From a virus, in IMG/VR virus record IMGVR_UViG_3300007511_000001, positions 62,001-126,000 of that record: a DNA stretch of 64,000 nt. One strand, given 5' to 3'. The translations under genes and the position numbers were made by a program. Shown piece after piece: positions 1 to 9,902 of this stretch. The stretch's first letter is position 1, and each line of letters opens with the position of its first letter. The notes below the pieces were generated by a model, which was not told where the DNA came from, did no database searches, and saw only the letters and a list, made by a program, of their open reading frames with translations.

Positions 1-986
1 ATTTACGGCCTTGGGTGCATTTAACTAGAACAGGTAATAGCGGGTTTGTAGAGTATGATGACAGGCCTGATATCAGTCCTAATGATGTATTAGCCGGGGC
101 GTATTTTGGTGTAAAAGGCCATGCTGGCGATCCTTATAATATGCTTAGTGGGTATGCTCACGATCAGTTACAAATAAGTAATAATAAGTTTATCTATCAA
201 CCAGCCGATTGCCCCGAATGGTCAGGGCAGGCTCTTAACTACTATGGAACTGATTGGTCGTTGTATCCGAGAACATCAAATGTAGAAAACAGCGGATTAA
301 CTCATCTACCTGTATTGTTCGATGTTAAAGCTTATGATAGTTCATTTAGTAGCAGCGTATCTGGTGTATTTGGTGATTTTCCTTATTATGACGAACTAAT
401 TTGGGAATGCGGGGCAGCAGCGTTACAACCACTTGATCAATTAGCTAACAAAGATAGGCCTTATCCGATTAATAGTGGTTCTACATTTACAGATAATGTA
501 ACTTATGGAATGAGTGGTAATTATTCTACCTGGATTGAATATAGACCATCTGGTTATTATTATACTCAAATTTCTGGTACATGGTATCCTCCATTTGATG
601 GTTATGCAAGTAATTATGGCGGTGGAGTACATGCTTATACTTTTACTGTAGGTGAACCTTATGATGAGTTTTTGGCGTTAGCTAGTGGTAACGTGTATTG
701 GTTTAGAGGACCAACTCCGTATCCTGATAGGTATCAGTTTGGTACGAGCGCATATTTAACTTATACTGGTACAGGAACTTATACAGCAATTCCGCAATAT
801 GACAGGGTGAGAACAGATCCAAAAGATTTAACGACATACCCCTCAATGCCTACGGTTTCTGGTTTGTTCTATTACCTGGACAATGAAAACGAAGGGGACT
901 TTGTAGGGACAGGGAATACTGTATCTGGAACTATAACATTTACAAGCACAGATGTTAACAACGCAAGTTTCTTGGATGAGGCTTAA
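1..986 (+). CDS. Virion structural protein, 5' end outside window
   Basis: The reading frame is open through base 3 at the left edge, so the GTG at 15 is probably not the true start and the gene is cut by the window. The visible part (about 325 residues) is rich in Tyr, Gly, Ser and Thr, with twelve Ser-Gly dipeptides, and has no recognisable enzyme motif. It ends 2 nt before the next structural gene, whose ATG follows a GAGG in the shared junction. Position ahead of baseplate/fibre-like, sheath and tube genes suggests a tail, baseplate or fibre component. The exact role cannot be named from sequence. Confidence 0.6.
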   Translation, partial: LRPWVHLTRTGNSGFVEYDDRPDISPNDVLAGAYFGVKGHAGDPYNMLSGYAHDQLQISNNKFIYQPADCPEWSGQALNYYGTDWSLYPRTSNVENSGLTHLPVLFDVKAYDSSFSSSVSGVFGDFPYYDELIWECGAAALQPLDQLANKDRPYPINSGSTFTDNVTYGMSGNYSTWIEYRPSGYYYTQISGTWYPPFDGYASNYGGGVHAYTFTVGEPYDEFLALASGNVYWFRGPTPYPDRYQFGTSAYLTYTGTGTYTAIPQYDRVRTDPKDLTTYPSMPTVSGLFYYLDNENEGDFVGTGNTVSGTITFTSTDVNNASFLDEA

Positions 987-988
987 TA

Positions 989-3670
989 ATGAAAATTAGG
1001 AATACCCAGCTATCTCAGATATGGAATCATCTTGGAGATTTCTGGGGTAAATTTGAAGATAAAGATACGATTGAGAATTGGTGGGAATCGTTTAATTCTT
1101 TGGTTTCAGATTTATATAAAAAAAGTTACTGGACACATTATAGCAAAAGTATTAAATATTTATCACCCATAATAAGTGGTTTAGATTTTTATTTGCCTGT
1201 ATACTATGGGGATACTATACCCAATTTATCGGGGCTATTAAACATTAACGTTAGTGGGGAATACAATCCACAGATAGGCGCTATAGCCGATATAGGAAAT
1301 TTAATAAATATTTATTATGAAAGTGAATCTGTTCCCTTTGCCGAAGAAGAATTAGTTGAAAATACCAATTATACTATTAGTGCTAATAAAGAATATATAA
1401 CCTTCGTTGATTACCCTGATACTGATCCTTTTACTGCCACGGCGAACCAGTCTAATGTGAACTATGGTTTACTGTATATGTCAGGCGTGTCAATTGTAAA
1501 CCCGTTTTTATTTAATTATTGGGGGCGAATAGCAAATGTGGATATTGATTTATATCTAGATTCTACATATAACAATTATGTAACTACTGTAAATGGTATA
1601 GAGTATACTCAAATTCAAAAAGATTTAACTTTTTATAAATATTTTATATGGTCTTTAATATATCTTCGTAAAAAAGCTTATACTTTTGATACTATTGAAA
1701 ACTTATTAGGTATAGTATACGGATTCCCCTTTGCTTATGAATCTGGCCTAGTAACCGATATTTCAGCATTGGGCATGGGGCATACTATAACTATATCCGG
1801 TGAAATAGGTGAAATAGTTTATTCACTTGATGAGCCGCTTGATAATTTTATAGCTGTTTCTGAAGCAGACGAAATTAGCTCTTTTCAACTACTTGTATCT
1901 GGCTTTGAGTACAATGATTATATTTCTGATTCTGGGTTAATCTGCACCTATGCCAGTGGGGAGGTTGATAGGTATAGTACTACAGTTATTACTATCCCAG
2001 ATATTATTAGCGGAACATTAAGCGAAGCAAACGCTATTAGTGGGTTAATAGAAAGTGTAATACCGGAAGGCTTATTAGTATATCACCATTATTCTTCTGT
2101 TACATTTAGTTATTTAGAGGAAGAAAGTTCTATTGTATTTGAAGACCAATACAAAACAAGCACAAGCCCAGCAAAAGTTTTATATTTATCTAATATTACG
2201 AATCAGCCTTTAAGTAATATTACTTACACTCTTTCAAATTCTAACGCATTTTCTTACGGAGCGGTTCCTACTGATTTGGCGGCTAGTGGCGAAATAGTAA
2301 TACCCGTAGAATTTAGCCCATATCATACTTACTCGTATACGTCGGATCTCACAGTCGATTATGAAATTAATGGTATTACTTATAGTAGTACATTTACAAA
2401 CATAGTTTCTGGTATGGGATTAGTTAGACCCCAGTGGGATGACTTTATATTGGTTGCAATGAATGGTGACGATGGTAACGATGGTACTTGGGCTGGTGGG
2501 GCAGTTAAGACTATAGCTACAGGTATTGCGTTAGCGACAGTACCTGGTAAAGATTACATAGGCACAGTATATATAAGAGAAGGAACGTTTGATGCGCAGC
2601 TAAAAGATATTTTCCCATCTGGTGCAACTTGCTGGGAAAGTGGGCTAACTTTGGCATCGTACCCTGGGGAGACCGCAGAACTAAAGCCAACTGCTTGGGG
2701 GTACGGAATAGAGAGTAGCGATAACCCATTTTATGTAATTAATGTTGGTTCGGGTATAAATTACTTAAGATTTGAAGATTTAACGTTAAATGCTTTATAC
2801 GCAGGAGATTATGGAGTAGCGGCAGTGATTAGTGGCGGTGCTCATAATATAATTTTTTCCGGATGTACTTTTATAGGAGATATAGAAGCTTTTACTGAAT
2901 GTCCCGTGGTTGCTTCTTTTGCAACTGATAATCATTTCCAGGATTGTATAATTTGCTCTGGAAACGATAATGGTTTATACTTAGGTAGTGATTCTTCAGG
3001 AACATTTACTAGCGGTATTATAGAAAATTGTACATTTTATACTTTTAGTGGTAGTGCAATTCGTTTTAACAACGATGGTACAGAGCCATTAATACAAAAT
3101 ACAATAATACGAAATAACGTTATTTGGGATACGGGGGATTATGCATTAGGAATGGCGGGAGCTAGCGGTACACACATATATAACAATGTAATGTATGATT
3201 GTTATCAGGGTATATACTTTGGGGATCATGATCAATATGATATTAAATTTTATAATAATACTATAAATCATACTACTGTGGGTACCCCAGTTATTTATAT
3301 ACATGATTCTTATTCCCATAACTTAGAAATTATAAATAATATTGTAGCAGATTTAGAAGGCGCCTGGGCTACGCCTATTCTTAATTTACCTGCCTCTGTT
3401 ACACCGCCGGCGTCTGCAACTATTACTTATAACTTCATAGGCGGTGGATTGCCGTTTACATATGATTCCAGCAATATAACATCAGGGGATACAGGTGAGC
3501 GTGATCCAGGTTTTGTAGATGCAGATTTAAATATTTATACACTTAATCCTTTATCTTGTTGCGTAGGTTCAGCAACTGCCACAGTGTCTGGAATTCGTTC
3601 AACAGACTTTTATGGTCGTGACCCCGGAACTGATAATTGGGATATAGGAGCTTTTGAATTTAGGAATTAA
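989..3670 (+). CDS. Baseplate/tail-fibre protein with C-terminal parallel beta-helix
   Basis: An 893-residue virion protein. The first ~370 residues look like a baseplate-type domain with many aromatic residues. Residues ~380-480 resemble an Ig-like or ASPM/HYDIN-type domain (alternating beta strands, NITNQPLSNITYTLSN). From ~490 the repeated turn pattern (IIFSGCTF, IIENCTF, IRNNVIW, IYNNVMY, FYNNTIN) is that of a right-handed parallel beta-helix, as in pectate-lyase-like tailspikes. This suggests receptor or polysaccharide binding; catalytic residues are not evident, so depolymerase activity is unproven. It contains about 25 Ser-Gly dipeptides. An AGGA within the 3' end serves the next gene. 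Confidence 0.75.
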   Translation: MKIRNTQLSQIWNHLGDFWGKFEDKDTIENWWESFNSLVSDLYKKSYWTHYSKSIKYLSPIISGLDFYLPVYYGDTIPNLSGLLNINVSGEYNPQIGAIADIGNLINIYYESESVPFAEEELVENTNYTISANKEYITFVDYPDTDPFTATANQSNVNYGLLYMSGVSIVNPFLFNYWGRIANVDIDLYLDSTYNNYVTTVNGIEYTQIQKDLTFYKYFIWSLIYLRKKAYTFDTIENLLGIVYGFPFAYESGLVTDISALGMGHTITISGEIGEIVYSLDEPLDNFIAVSEADEISSFQLLVSGFEYNDYISDSGLICTYASGEVDRYSTTVITIPDIISGTLSEANAISGLIESVIPEGLLVYHHYSSVTFSYLEEESSIVFEDQYKTSTSPAKVLYLSNITNQPLSNITYTLSNSNAFSYGAVPTDLAASGEIVIPVEFSPYHTYSYTSDLTVDYEINGITYSSTFTNIVSGMGLVRPQWDDFILVAMNGDDGNDGTWAGGAVKTIATGIALATVPGKDYIGTVYIREGTFDAQLKDIFPSGATCWESGLTLASYPGETAELKPTAWGYGIESSDNPFYVINVGSGINYLRFEDLTLNALYAGDYGVAAVISGGAHNIIFSGCTFIGDIEAFTECPVVASFATDNHFQDCIICSGNDNGLYLGSDSSGTFTSGIIENCTFYTFSGSAIRFNNDGTEPLIQNTIIRNNVIWDTGDYALGMAGASGTHIYNNVMYDCYQGIYFGDHDQYDIKFYNNTINHTTVGTPVIYIHDSYSHNLEIINNIVADLEGAWATPILNLPASVTPPASATITYNFIGGGLPFTYDSSNITSGDTGERDPGFVDADLNIYTLNPLSCCVGSATATVSGIRSTDFYGRDPGTDNWDIGAFEFRN

Positions 3671-3672
3671 TT

Positions 3673-4371
3673 ATGGGTTTATTTACGCCAATAAAATCTA
3701 CACTTTGCCCGGATGTGTTTAATAAACAAGACAAATTAAACACGTATGTACGCAAAGTATTGATGCAGGGAGCTTTAACTATAGTGGCGCAAGAGCATAT
3801 AGGTGGCATTTTCCTTCGTGGTTCTGTTATAGATTATAAATGGTCGGCCACCTCTGATATAGATGTTAATGTATTGCTTAAACAGGAATATGCCGAACTT
3901 AAACCGCAGTATCATAAATTATCCAAATTGGCTAGTGGTAAAGCATTTATTAAAAGTCATCCAATTAACTATTTTGTAGATATAATGCCAGATGAATGGA
4001 ACATGGTGCATCTACGTCGATTATACGACGTATTGAATAACAAATGGGTAGCTAAGCCCTTGCGTGCAAATGCCATAACTCGCGAGAAGGCACTAGAAAT
4101 TGCTTCACCTATTGCTAGTATAGCGGCTGGTAATTCTGAGCTACAAATAGACCAACTTGCAGCAGCAATTAGGTCTGGTAATATGGATAGAATTTTACAC
4201 GAGGCAAAAGACGTAAAAGATTTTTATAAAAAATTGGACAGATTACGCAAGCGTGGTTATAATATAGGAGCAGGCACACAATCTTATCAGAATGCTTTGT
4301 ATAAGTATGTGGAGCACGAAGGTAAATATCCTGGCTTGTTAGGAAAGCTTTACGAGCTGCTTAGGAAATAA
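3673..4371 (+). CDS. Pol-beta-superfamily nucleotidyltransferase
   Basis: A 232-residue protein with a minimal nucleotidyltransferase signature: a GS at ~50 (LRGSVIDYKW), a DID metal-binding pair (SDIDVNVLL) and a third acidic residue downstream (FVDIMPDEW). This spacing fits the GSx(n)DxD fold of the DNA polymerase beta superfamily. The substrate is unknown. It is followed within 3 nt by a helicase and then a phosphoesterase-ligase, so a nucleic-acid end-processing role is likely (inference). An antitoxin-like or tRNA-modifying NTase is the main alternative. The start follows AGGA with suitable spacing. Confidence 0.7.
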   Translation: MGLFTPIKSTLCPDVFNKQDKLNTYVRKVLMQGALTIVAQEHIGGIFLRGSVIDYKWSATSDIDVNVLLKQEYAELKPQYHKLSKLASGKAFIKSHPINYFVDIMPDEWNMVHLRRLYDVLNNKWVAKPLRANAITREKALEIASPIASIAAGNSELQIDQLAAAIRSGNMDRILHEAKDVKDFYKKLDRLRKRGYNIGAGTQSYQNALYKYVEHEGKYPGLLGKLYELLRK

Positions 4372-4374
4372 ATA

Positions 4375-5727
4375 ATGTCAAACGAAGTTGTAGAACGCTA
4401 TAAAAAATCTAGACAGGGCTTACTAGTTGTAAGACCTACTGGGTCTGGTAAGACCAGGCTTGCCCTTAAAGCTACCCGCGAAGCGCCCAAGAACACTGTC
4501 GTAGGCACAGCTTCTTTGACTAAGAATTTTACTAACGAAGAACTAAAGGTATTCAAAAAAGAGACGCCTAGAAAAGTTACAACTTATTCTAGCGTAGCTA
4601 GAGGAAAAGAGCTGGCTGGTGGTGATAATTTAATACTAGATGAATCTCATTATATAAGGAATCCTCAAACTAGTACTGCTAAAAACTTAAAAGAACAAAG
4701 AAGCAAGTATAATAAGGCGCTTCTTTTAACAGCTACTCCAATAGTTAATGAGCCCTATGACTTAGCTTCACAAGTTAATTTGGTAGCAAACCGTGAGGTA
4801 ATGCCAAAAATAAGAAAAGAGTTTTATAATAAGTATTATAAGGATGTTCGTGTAAAACCGGGTATTTGGGGCAGATTACTGGGAGTTAAATCTGGTACTG
4901 TCCGGAAGTTAAGAAGCGCCGATAAAGTAAGATCAGATGCGGCTCATTTGGTGGATATTGCTCCTAAGAAAGAGTTTGAAAAGTATATGCCTAAGACAAA
5001 GCATGAAAAAGTTCACGTGCCAATGTCTTCAGAACAAATTAAATTATATAAGTATGTAGAAGGCAAACTGCCGTATCATATACGCTATAAAATTAAAAAA
5101 GGCTTACCACCCTCAAAGACTGAAGCCAAGAATTTAAATGCTTATATGTCTGGTTTACGGCAGACCTCGAATACCACAGCCAATTTTGTTAAAGGCGATG
5201 TAAAGCCCGTTAGCTCTAAAATGGATAAAATTATAGACGATATACAGGCAGAAGTTAATAAAAAAGGTAAGGTGATTACTTATTCTAATTTCTTGGGTTC
5301 TGGAACCAGCAGGATCAAATCCAGATTAGATGCTAAGGGCATAAGTTATAGCGAAGTGCATGGAGCACTAAGCAAAAAAGAACGTGCTGCACAGGTAAAG
5401 AAATACACAGATAAGAATAAAACGAACGTATTTGTATTTAGTGGCGCTGGTTCAGAGGGTATTAATTTACCTAAAACCACTATGGTTCAAATAACAGAAC
5501 CACACTGGAACAATGCTCGTGTATATCAGGCGGCTTCTCGTGGAGTTCGTAGAGGAGACGATCCTAATAGAACAGTAAATGTTAAGCATTATTTATCTAC
5601 GTTTCCTAAATCAAGGTTAAACAGGATGGGATTTGGTAAACCTAGAAAATCTGCAGACCAATATTTACATGAATTAAGTCAGCGTAAAAAAGAAGAATCG
5701 GCCAATATATTGAAAGCTTTGGAATGA
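4375..5727 (+). CDS. SF2 DEAD/Snf2-like helicase
   Basis: A 450-residue superfamily 2 ATPase. Walker A is PTGSGKT (residues 21-27), Walker B/motif II LILDESH, motif III LLLTATP, and the second RecA lobe carries VFSGAGSEGINLP and the arginine-rich motif VI (YQAASRGVRRG). The arrangement is closest to Snf2/RapA-type translocases, without an obvious extra DNA-binding domain. Its stop overlaps the next start as ATGA, so it is probably translationally coupled to the LigD-like ligase. A role in repair or recombination is inferred from the neighbours. Its position between virion genes is unusual. Confidence 0.85.
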   Translation: MSNEVVERYKKSRQGLLVVRPTGSGKTRLALKATREAPKNTVVGTASLTKNFTNEELKVFKKETPRKVTTYSSVARGKELAGGDNLILDESHYIRNPQTSTAKNLKEQRSKYNKALLLTATPIVNEPYDLASQVNLVANREVMPKIRKEFYNKYYKDVRVKPGIWGRLLGVKSGTVRKLRSADKVRSDAAHLVDIAPKKEFEKYMPKTKHEKVHVPMSSEQIKLYKYVEGKLPYHIRYKIKKGLPPSKTEAKNLNAYMSGLRQTSNTTANFVKGDVKPVSSKMDKIIDDIQAEVNKKGKVITYSNFLGSGTSRIKSRLDAKGISYSEVHGALSKKERAAQVKKYTDKNKTNVFVFSGAGSEGINLPKTTMVQITEPHWNNARVYQAASRGVRRGDDPNRTVNVKHYLSTFPKSRLNRMGFGKPRKSADQYLHELSQRKKEESANILKALE

Positions 5728-7058
5728 AAGAATACGCTCCAGGACTTCCTAACTCCAAGATAACCACACCTGTTCCGTTATCTACTTATAAAACATGGGA
5801 TTATACTATACAGAAACATCAGGCCGACAAGGCTGGGCTACACTATGATTTGCGTATTGCTAGCCCTGCTGGCGTAGCTCATTCTTGGGCAACTCGTAAT
5901 TTGCCCGTTCCCGGGCAAAAAGTGCTTGCTGTAGAGCAGCCAGACCACACTGTTGAATATATGAAATTTTCAGGTAACCTAAAGGGCGGTTATGGAAAAG
6001 GACGTGTAGACGTAATAGAAGCTGGAAAAATGGAAGTATTGGAATCCAGCTCTGGTAAAATTGTTTTTAATATTTATAAAGGGGCGGACACACAACGTTA
6101 TGTGTTGCTAAGAACGAATGGTAAGAATTGGCTTTTCTACAATACGACTAATACGAGAGATCGTGTCAAAATACCAGACAAGAAGAGGTCTTATAAAGAA
6201 ATAAAAATAGAGGATTTAGACCCAAATAAACCTGACACGATATGGTCTCCTAAAATAGACGGTGCTCATAATCTCTTTTACTTAAAAAAAGGTCGTCGAC
6301 CCGAAGTCTTCTCGTACAGAGTATCGAGAAGGGATAAGAATAAGCTCATAGAGCATACTTATAAAACTGATCTTTATAAGCAAAGGGTTCCAGATTCGCT
6401 CGGGGAAACAATTCTCCGGGGTGAACTATATGCCACAGACGAAAGAGGCAAAGTAAAGACCAGCGCGGAAACTGCCGGAATACTTAACTCAAATGTTTGG
6501 AAAGCCCGATCCGGAAAGCTATCCGGAAATTTCCGGGTAGAGCACGTTGTATTCGATATAGACAAGTATCGTGGCAAAGATGTAAGCGATGCCCCTTATA
6601 GCCAGAAACTTTTAATGCTTAAAGAGGTGCAAAAGGAAATGCCTGCTATTAAATTGGCACCTATGGTATCTACTCCTGCACAGAAGGAACATCTTTTAAA
6701 GAACATAAAAGCAGGTACTAATCCTTTAAGCCGTGAGGGCATAATTGAAATTGATTTAAATAAATCAACGCCAATTAAAGCTAAAATAAAAAAAGATATA
6801 GATGTATTTGTAGTTAGTGTATTTTCAGGTTCTGGTAAGTATTCAGGCAACGCGGCTGGTGGGTTTTTGGCGTCTCGTACGCACGGAGGCGCGGCTACTA
6901 TAAGAGTTGGCAGCGGCTTTACAGATGCTGAACGGATACATATGTGGAACAACCGCACAAAATACGTTGGGCGATTAGCAAAAATAGAGATTCAAGATGA
7001 GCTGCCATCCGGAAAAGTGCGTGCTCCGGTGTTTAAAGAATGGCGTAGCTATATCTAA
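5724..7058 (+). CDS. LigD-like 3'-phosphoesterase fused to ATP-dependent ligase
   Basis: A 444-residue fusion. Residues ~25-130 match the LigD 3'-phosphoesterase (PE) domain: QKHxADKAGLHYDLR places H32, H40, D42 and R44 as in that family, followed by HSWATRN. Residues ~170-444 are a covalent nucleotidyltransferase ligase: KIDG (177-180, adenylation Lys), RGELY, REGIIE, a KAKIKK motif V and a C-terminal OB-like region. Bacterial LigD adds a polymerase domain and works with Ku in end joining; neither is visible here. PE-ligase order resembles archaeal and some bacterial stand-alone forms. The ATGA overlap ties it to the helicase. A sigma70-like promoter follows the stop. Confidence 0.85.
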   Translation: MKEYAPGLPNSKITTPVPLSTYKTWDYTIQKHQADKAGLHYDLRIASPAGVAHSWATRNLPVPGQKVLAVEQPDHTVEYMKFSGNLKGGYGKGRVDVIEAGKMEVLESSSGKIVFNIYKGADTQRYVLLRTNGKNWLFYNTTNTRDRVKIPDKKRSYKEIKIEDLDPNKPDTIWSPKIDGAHNLFYLKKGRRPEVFSYRVSRRDKNKLIEHTYKTDLYKQRVPDSLGETILRGELYATDERGKVKTSAETAGILNSNVWKARSGKLSGNFRVEHVVFDIDKYRGKDVSDAPYSQKLLMLKEVQKEMPAIKLAPMVSTPAQKEHLLKNIKAGTNPLSREGIIEIDLNKSTPIKAKIKKDIDVFVVSVFSGSGKYSGNAAGGFLASRTHGGAATIRVGSGFTDAERIHMWNNRTKYVGRLAKIEIQDELPSGKVRAPVFKEWRSYI

Positions 7059-7063
7059 AAAAC

Positions 7064-7091
7064 TTGACAAAGTCTAGTAAATTCGTATACT
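7064..7091 (+). promoter_or_regulatory. Sigma70-type promoter for the tail gene block
   Basis: TTGACA at 7064-7069 and TATACT at 7086-7091 with a 16-bp spacer, just after the ligase stop. A transcript would begin near 7098, giving a very short leader with AGAGG at 7100-7104 before the GTG at 7113. It would drive the structural gene, sheath and tube genes as a late or host-RNAP-read unit. Confidence 0.7.
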
Positions 7092-7112
7092 TAACAAGTA
7101 GAGGTGCATACT

Positions 7113-8231
7113 GTGAGCGTGGTAATAGATGTAAAACATAAAATCTTGTCATTTTTACAGACTTACTTCGCGAATAAGAGTAGTGCCTATCCGTGGTCTT
7201 CGACATATTCTCAAAGTAAGATTGTAATTGCAGATAAATTTGCAGTAGATTTAGAGTCTATTCAAAAGAAACCTGCGATTATAATGGCTCGTGGCCAAAC
7301 TCGTTGGGCTAAGCTTACGCTAGATCAGCGAGATTCTTCTAGTATAACTACTCACGATAAGGTCTTTAAAGACTTGGTGAGGGTGTCCTTTACCTTAAAT
7401 GTATTAGGTAAAAATGGAATAGCGCTAGAAAATATAGCTGGTACTTTATTTGATATTTTAGTTGGGTATAAAGACGTCCTAAAGGAAGTTGGAATACACC
7501 AAATCAATGCCATTGAGGTTGGCCAAGAAGAGGCTGTACAGGTTACTTCGGAAATTGATTTAACTAGGGTACCTGTTAGTGTAGTTGTTTCTATGGCTAG
7601 GAAAGTATCTTCTTACGAGGATTTTTTCTGCTCTACGGTAACAGCTTCTGGTGAAACTTTGCCAGAGACAGAAAAAGTTGACTATGATATAGTTGGCCAA
7701 ACTATTGTTTTTTATACAGCGTCTGGCGTGGAAGGTGAAGAAACATATTCTATAAATTATTTAGATAATGTGGATCTTTCAGAGCATACAGAAACGTTAG
7801 CTCCATCAGGAGTAGGTTATTATCTACCATTAACGTTTCCAGCTTTTGCAAGCTCTGGAGTTGAAGTTAGGGCTTCTAATTCTTCTGCCGTGGATCATAT
7901 AGAATATTTAATTAGTGGAAATTATATAACCACTATAGAAAATCCATCAGATGCTACCGAAATAACAAATATTAAATTAGCCAGTGGGTATGTAGTTGGC
8001 TTGCCAAGCGGTGTAACCGCTGATAATATTTATGATGTATTTAAAGTAAATTATTATTTAGATGCTGATACTCACGTACAACGATATATACTATTAAGAT
8101 CGGGTACAGTAGATTATGCCGGTTCTGGTATTTATGGTGATTATTACGCGGGTAGTTGGGGATATGACTCAGATGAAACACTTTCTACTTATACTTATGT
8201 GAGTGGTATAGTAGGAGTTATTAGTAATTGA
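7113..8231 (+). CDS. Virion structural protein (neck/tail-terminator position)
   Basis: A protein of 372 residues if it starts at the GTG at 7113, chosen because AGAGG at 7100-7104 lies 8 nt upstream; the GTG at 7104 lacks a site. The first ~165 residues (KHKILSFLQTYF... DLVRVSFTLNVLGKNG) are compact and resemble tail-completion or terminator proteins that precede sheath genes in myoviruses. The rest is beta-rich and carries ten Ser-Gly dipeptides, suggesting an added surface domain. The family assignment is by position and general fold only. Confidence 0.55.
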   Translation: MSVVIDVKHKILSFLQTYFANKSSAYPWSSTYSQSKIVIADKFAVDLESIQKKPAIIMARGQTRWAKLTLDQRDSSSITTHDKVFKDLVRVSFTLNVLGKNGIALENIAGTLFDILVGYKDVLKEVGIHQINAIEVGQEEAVQVTSEIDLTRVPVSVVVSMARKVSSYEDFFCSTVTASGETLPETEKVDYDIVGQTIVFYTASGVEGEETYSINYLDNVDLSEHTETLAPSGVGYYLPLTFPAFASSGVEVRASNSSAVDHIEYLISGNYITTIENPSDATEITNIKLASGYVVGLPSGVTADNIYDVFKVNYYLDADTHVQRYILLRSGTVDYAGSGIYGDYYAGSWGYDSDETLSTYTYVSGIVGVISN

Positions 8232-8250
8232 TTAAAATAGGAGACTTATA

Positions 8251-9885
8251 ATGTCTTATACAAAACCAGGTGTTGAAATTACCCAGGTTCAAAAAACTGT
8301 CTCTCCAAATCTGCAGGCACCTGCTTTACCTGTAGGGTTGATTGGTCCCGGTTATTATATAAGCCATGTCGTTGAAAATCCTGAATCTGCATTTATGCAT
8401 AATGGTATAACTGTGGCTGGTACGGGTAGGCATACTATTGATTTAGAGGCTATCCGAACAAGTGGTTTAACTGATATGCCATCTGGATTAACAGCGCCAG
8501 ATGCAATTTATGCTGGAGTATACGTAACCAATGCCGCTGCTGGCAGTTCTTACGCACAAACTATGATACCGGTTATTTCTGGAACAACTTGCGATACTTT
8601 TGAGTATGATTCTGACGAAGAGCATTTTGTGATTTCCGGATTAGCGGGGGTTACTTCTGGTTTAGTTTATATAGGATTCCGTTCTTTGCGTAACGACCAG
8701 GCAGGAGATGTAATAGAGTTTGATAGTGCTGATAAGATTGAATATAAATTAGGAGCTATATCAGTATTTAACCCATTGGCAAAAGCTGCTTATTTAGCTA
8801 TGCAAGCTGCCGGTTCTTCGGTGTATGGCTTTGCTATTAGTGGACTTACAGCGGGTTATTGGACAGGAGGAGTTGGCGTAGGTAGTGGAAAATATGAAAA
8901 TGTGGAAGCGTATAGTATGGTGCCCCTTACCCAGGCGGCTACCCAAACTACTGAAGTAGAATCTCATTGCACAAGCATGTCAACTGCCGCGAATAAAAAA
9001 GAACGTATTATGATTTATAGTCATGAGCTAACAGATACTGGTACAGCTAGTACGTGGGCTACGGCTATAGCTTCTTATGCAGGCTCAGTCATGAATAAAC
9101 GTTCTATTCACGTATGGCCTACTGTCATGTACATACGAGAGAGATTATTTAGTGCTCAATACAAGCCTTCTTATATTTCTTCGTACATGCAGCCGGTTCC
9201 TGAAACTACTCCTAGCACAACAATGCAGTATACTAACGCGCTGTTAACCGGTAATTTAACCCTAGCAGATGGCACAAAGTATTATAAGGGTGAAGCAATT
9301 ACAGCTGCTAATTGGAGCGGCCTATTCGCTGAATACCCATTCTTAACAGTAGATGTACCAGTACCTGGTTGGTATGGGGCAGCTATTGTAGCAGGCCAAA
9401 TTGCTGGAGAGAACCCGGAGCAAAGTTTAACTAACTTACCCGTTCTCGGCATTAGCAAGCTAAAATACGTTGCTGACCATTTCTCAGAATCACAATTGAA
9501 CACAATTGCTGGCGGCGGTAATTACTTGTTCTGGCAAGCTAATGAGTACACTAGAGTAGTGTGTAGACATCAACTTTCTACAAATACAATGAGTACTGAA
9601 ACAAAAGAACTTAGCATAACTAAGACAATTGATTATGTATCTAAGTTTGTTAGAACCTCATTGTTACCGTTCGTGGGAAGATGGAACATAAACGATAATT
9701 TAATTTCAATAGTATTCTCTCATATGAACGCAATCGGAGAATATTTAAAGAATAACGGAACAGTAGACGACTTTGTGGTTGAGAAGGTAGAACAGGACGC
9801 TAATCAAAAAGACGTTCTAAGAGTTACCATAAACGTAAAACCACTTTATCCTGCTAATTACATCCGTGTAACTTTAACATTTTAA
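8251..9885 (+). CDS. Contractile tail sheath protein
   Basis: A 544-residue protein. The N terminus SYTKPGVEITQVQ matches the tail sheath family signature (PGVYxxEV). The C terminus has the typical sheath pattern of a conserved FVGRWN-like helix region followed by a strand-rich end (VLRVTINVKPLYPANYIRVTLTF) that mediates the extended sheath mesh. The middle has Ser-Gly-rich variable insertions. A strong AGGAGA precedes the ATG, as expected for an abundant protein. It is followed by the presumed tube gene in the usual sheath-tube order. Confidence 0.93.
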   Translation: MSYTKPGVEITQVQKTVSPNLQAPALPVGLIGPGYYISHVVENPESAFMHNGITVAGTGRHTIDLEAIRTSGLTDMPSGLTAPDAIYAGVYVTNAAAGSSYAQTMIPVISGTTCDTFEYDSDEEHFVISGLAGVTSGLVYIGFRSLRNDQAGDVIEFDSADKIEYKLGAISVFNPLAKAAYLAMQAAGSSVYGFAISGLTAGYWTGGVGVGSGKYENVEAYSMVPLTQAATQTTEVESHCTSMSTAANKKERIMIYSHELTDTGTASTWATAIASYAGSVMNKRSIHVWPTVMYIRERLFSAQYKPSYISSYMQPVPETTPSTTMQYTNALLTGNLTLADGTKYYKGEAITAANWSGLFAEYPFLTVDVPVPGWYGAAIVAGQIAGENPEQSLTNLPVLGISKLKYVADHFSESQLNTIAGGGNYLFWQANEYTRVVCRHQLSTNTMSTETKELSITKTIDYVSKFVRTSLLPFVGRWNINDNLISIVFSHMNAIGEYLKNNGTVDDFVVEKVEQDANQKDVLRVTINVKPLYPANYIRVTLTF

Positions 9886-9902
9886 ATAAAGGAGTAATAT
9901 AA

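Noticed and set aside
2517-2729. Minus-strand 70-codon frame inside the fibre gene
   Set aside because: Lies wholly within a well-supported plus-strand gene and lacks a start signal.
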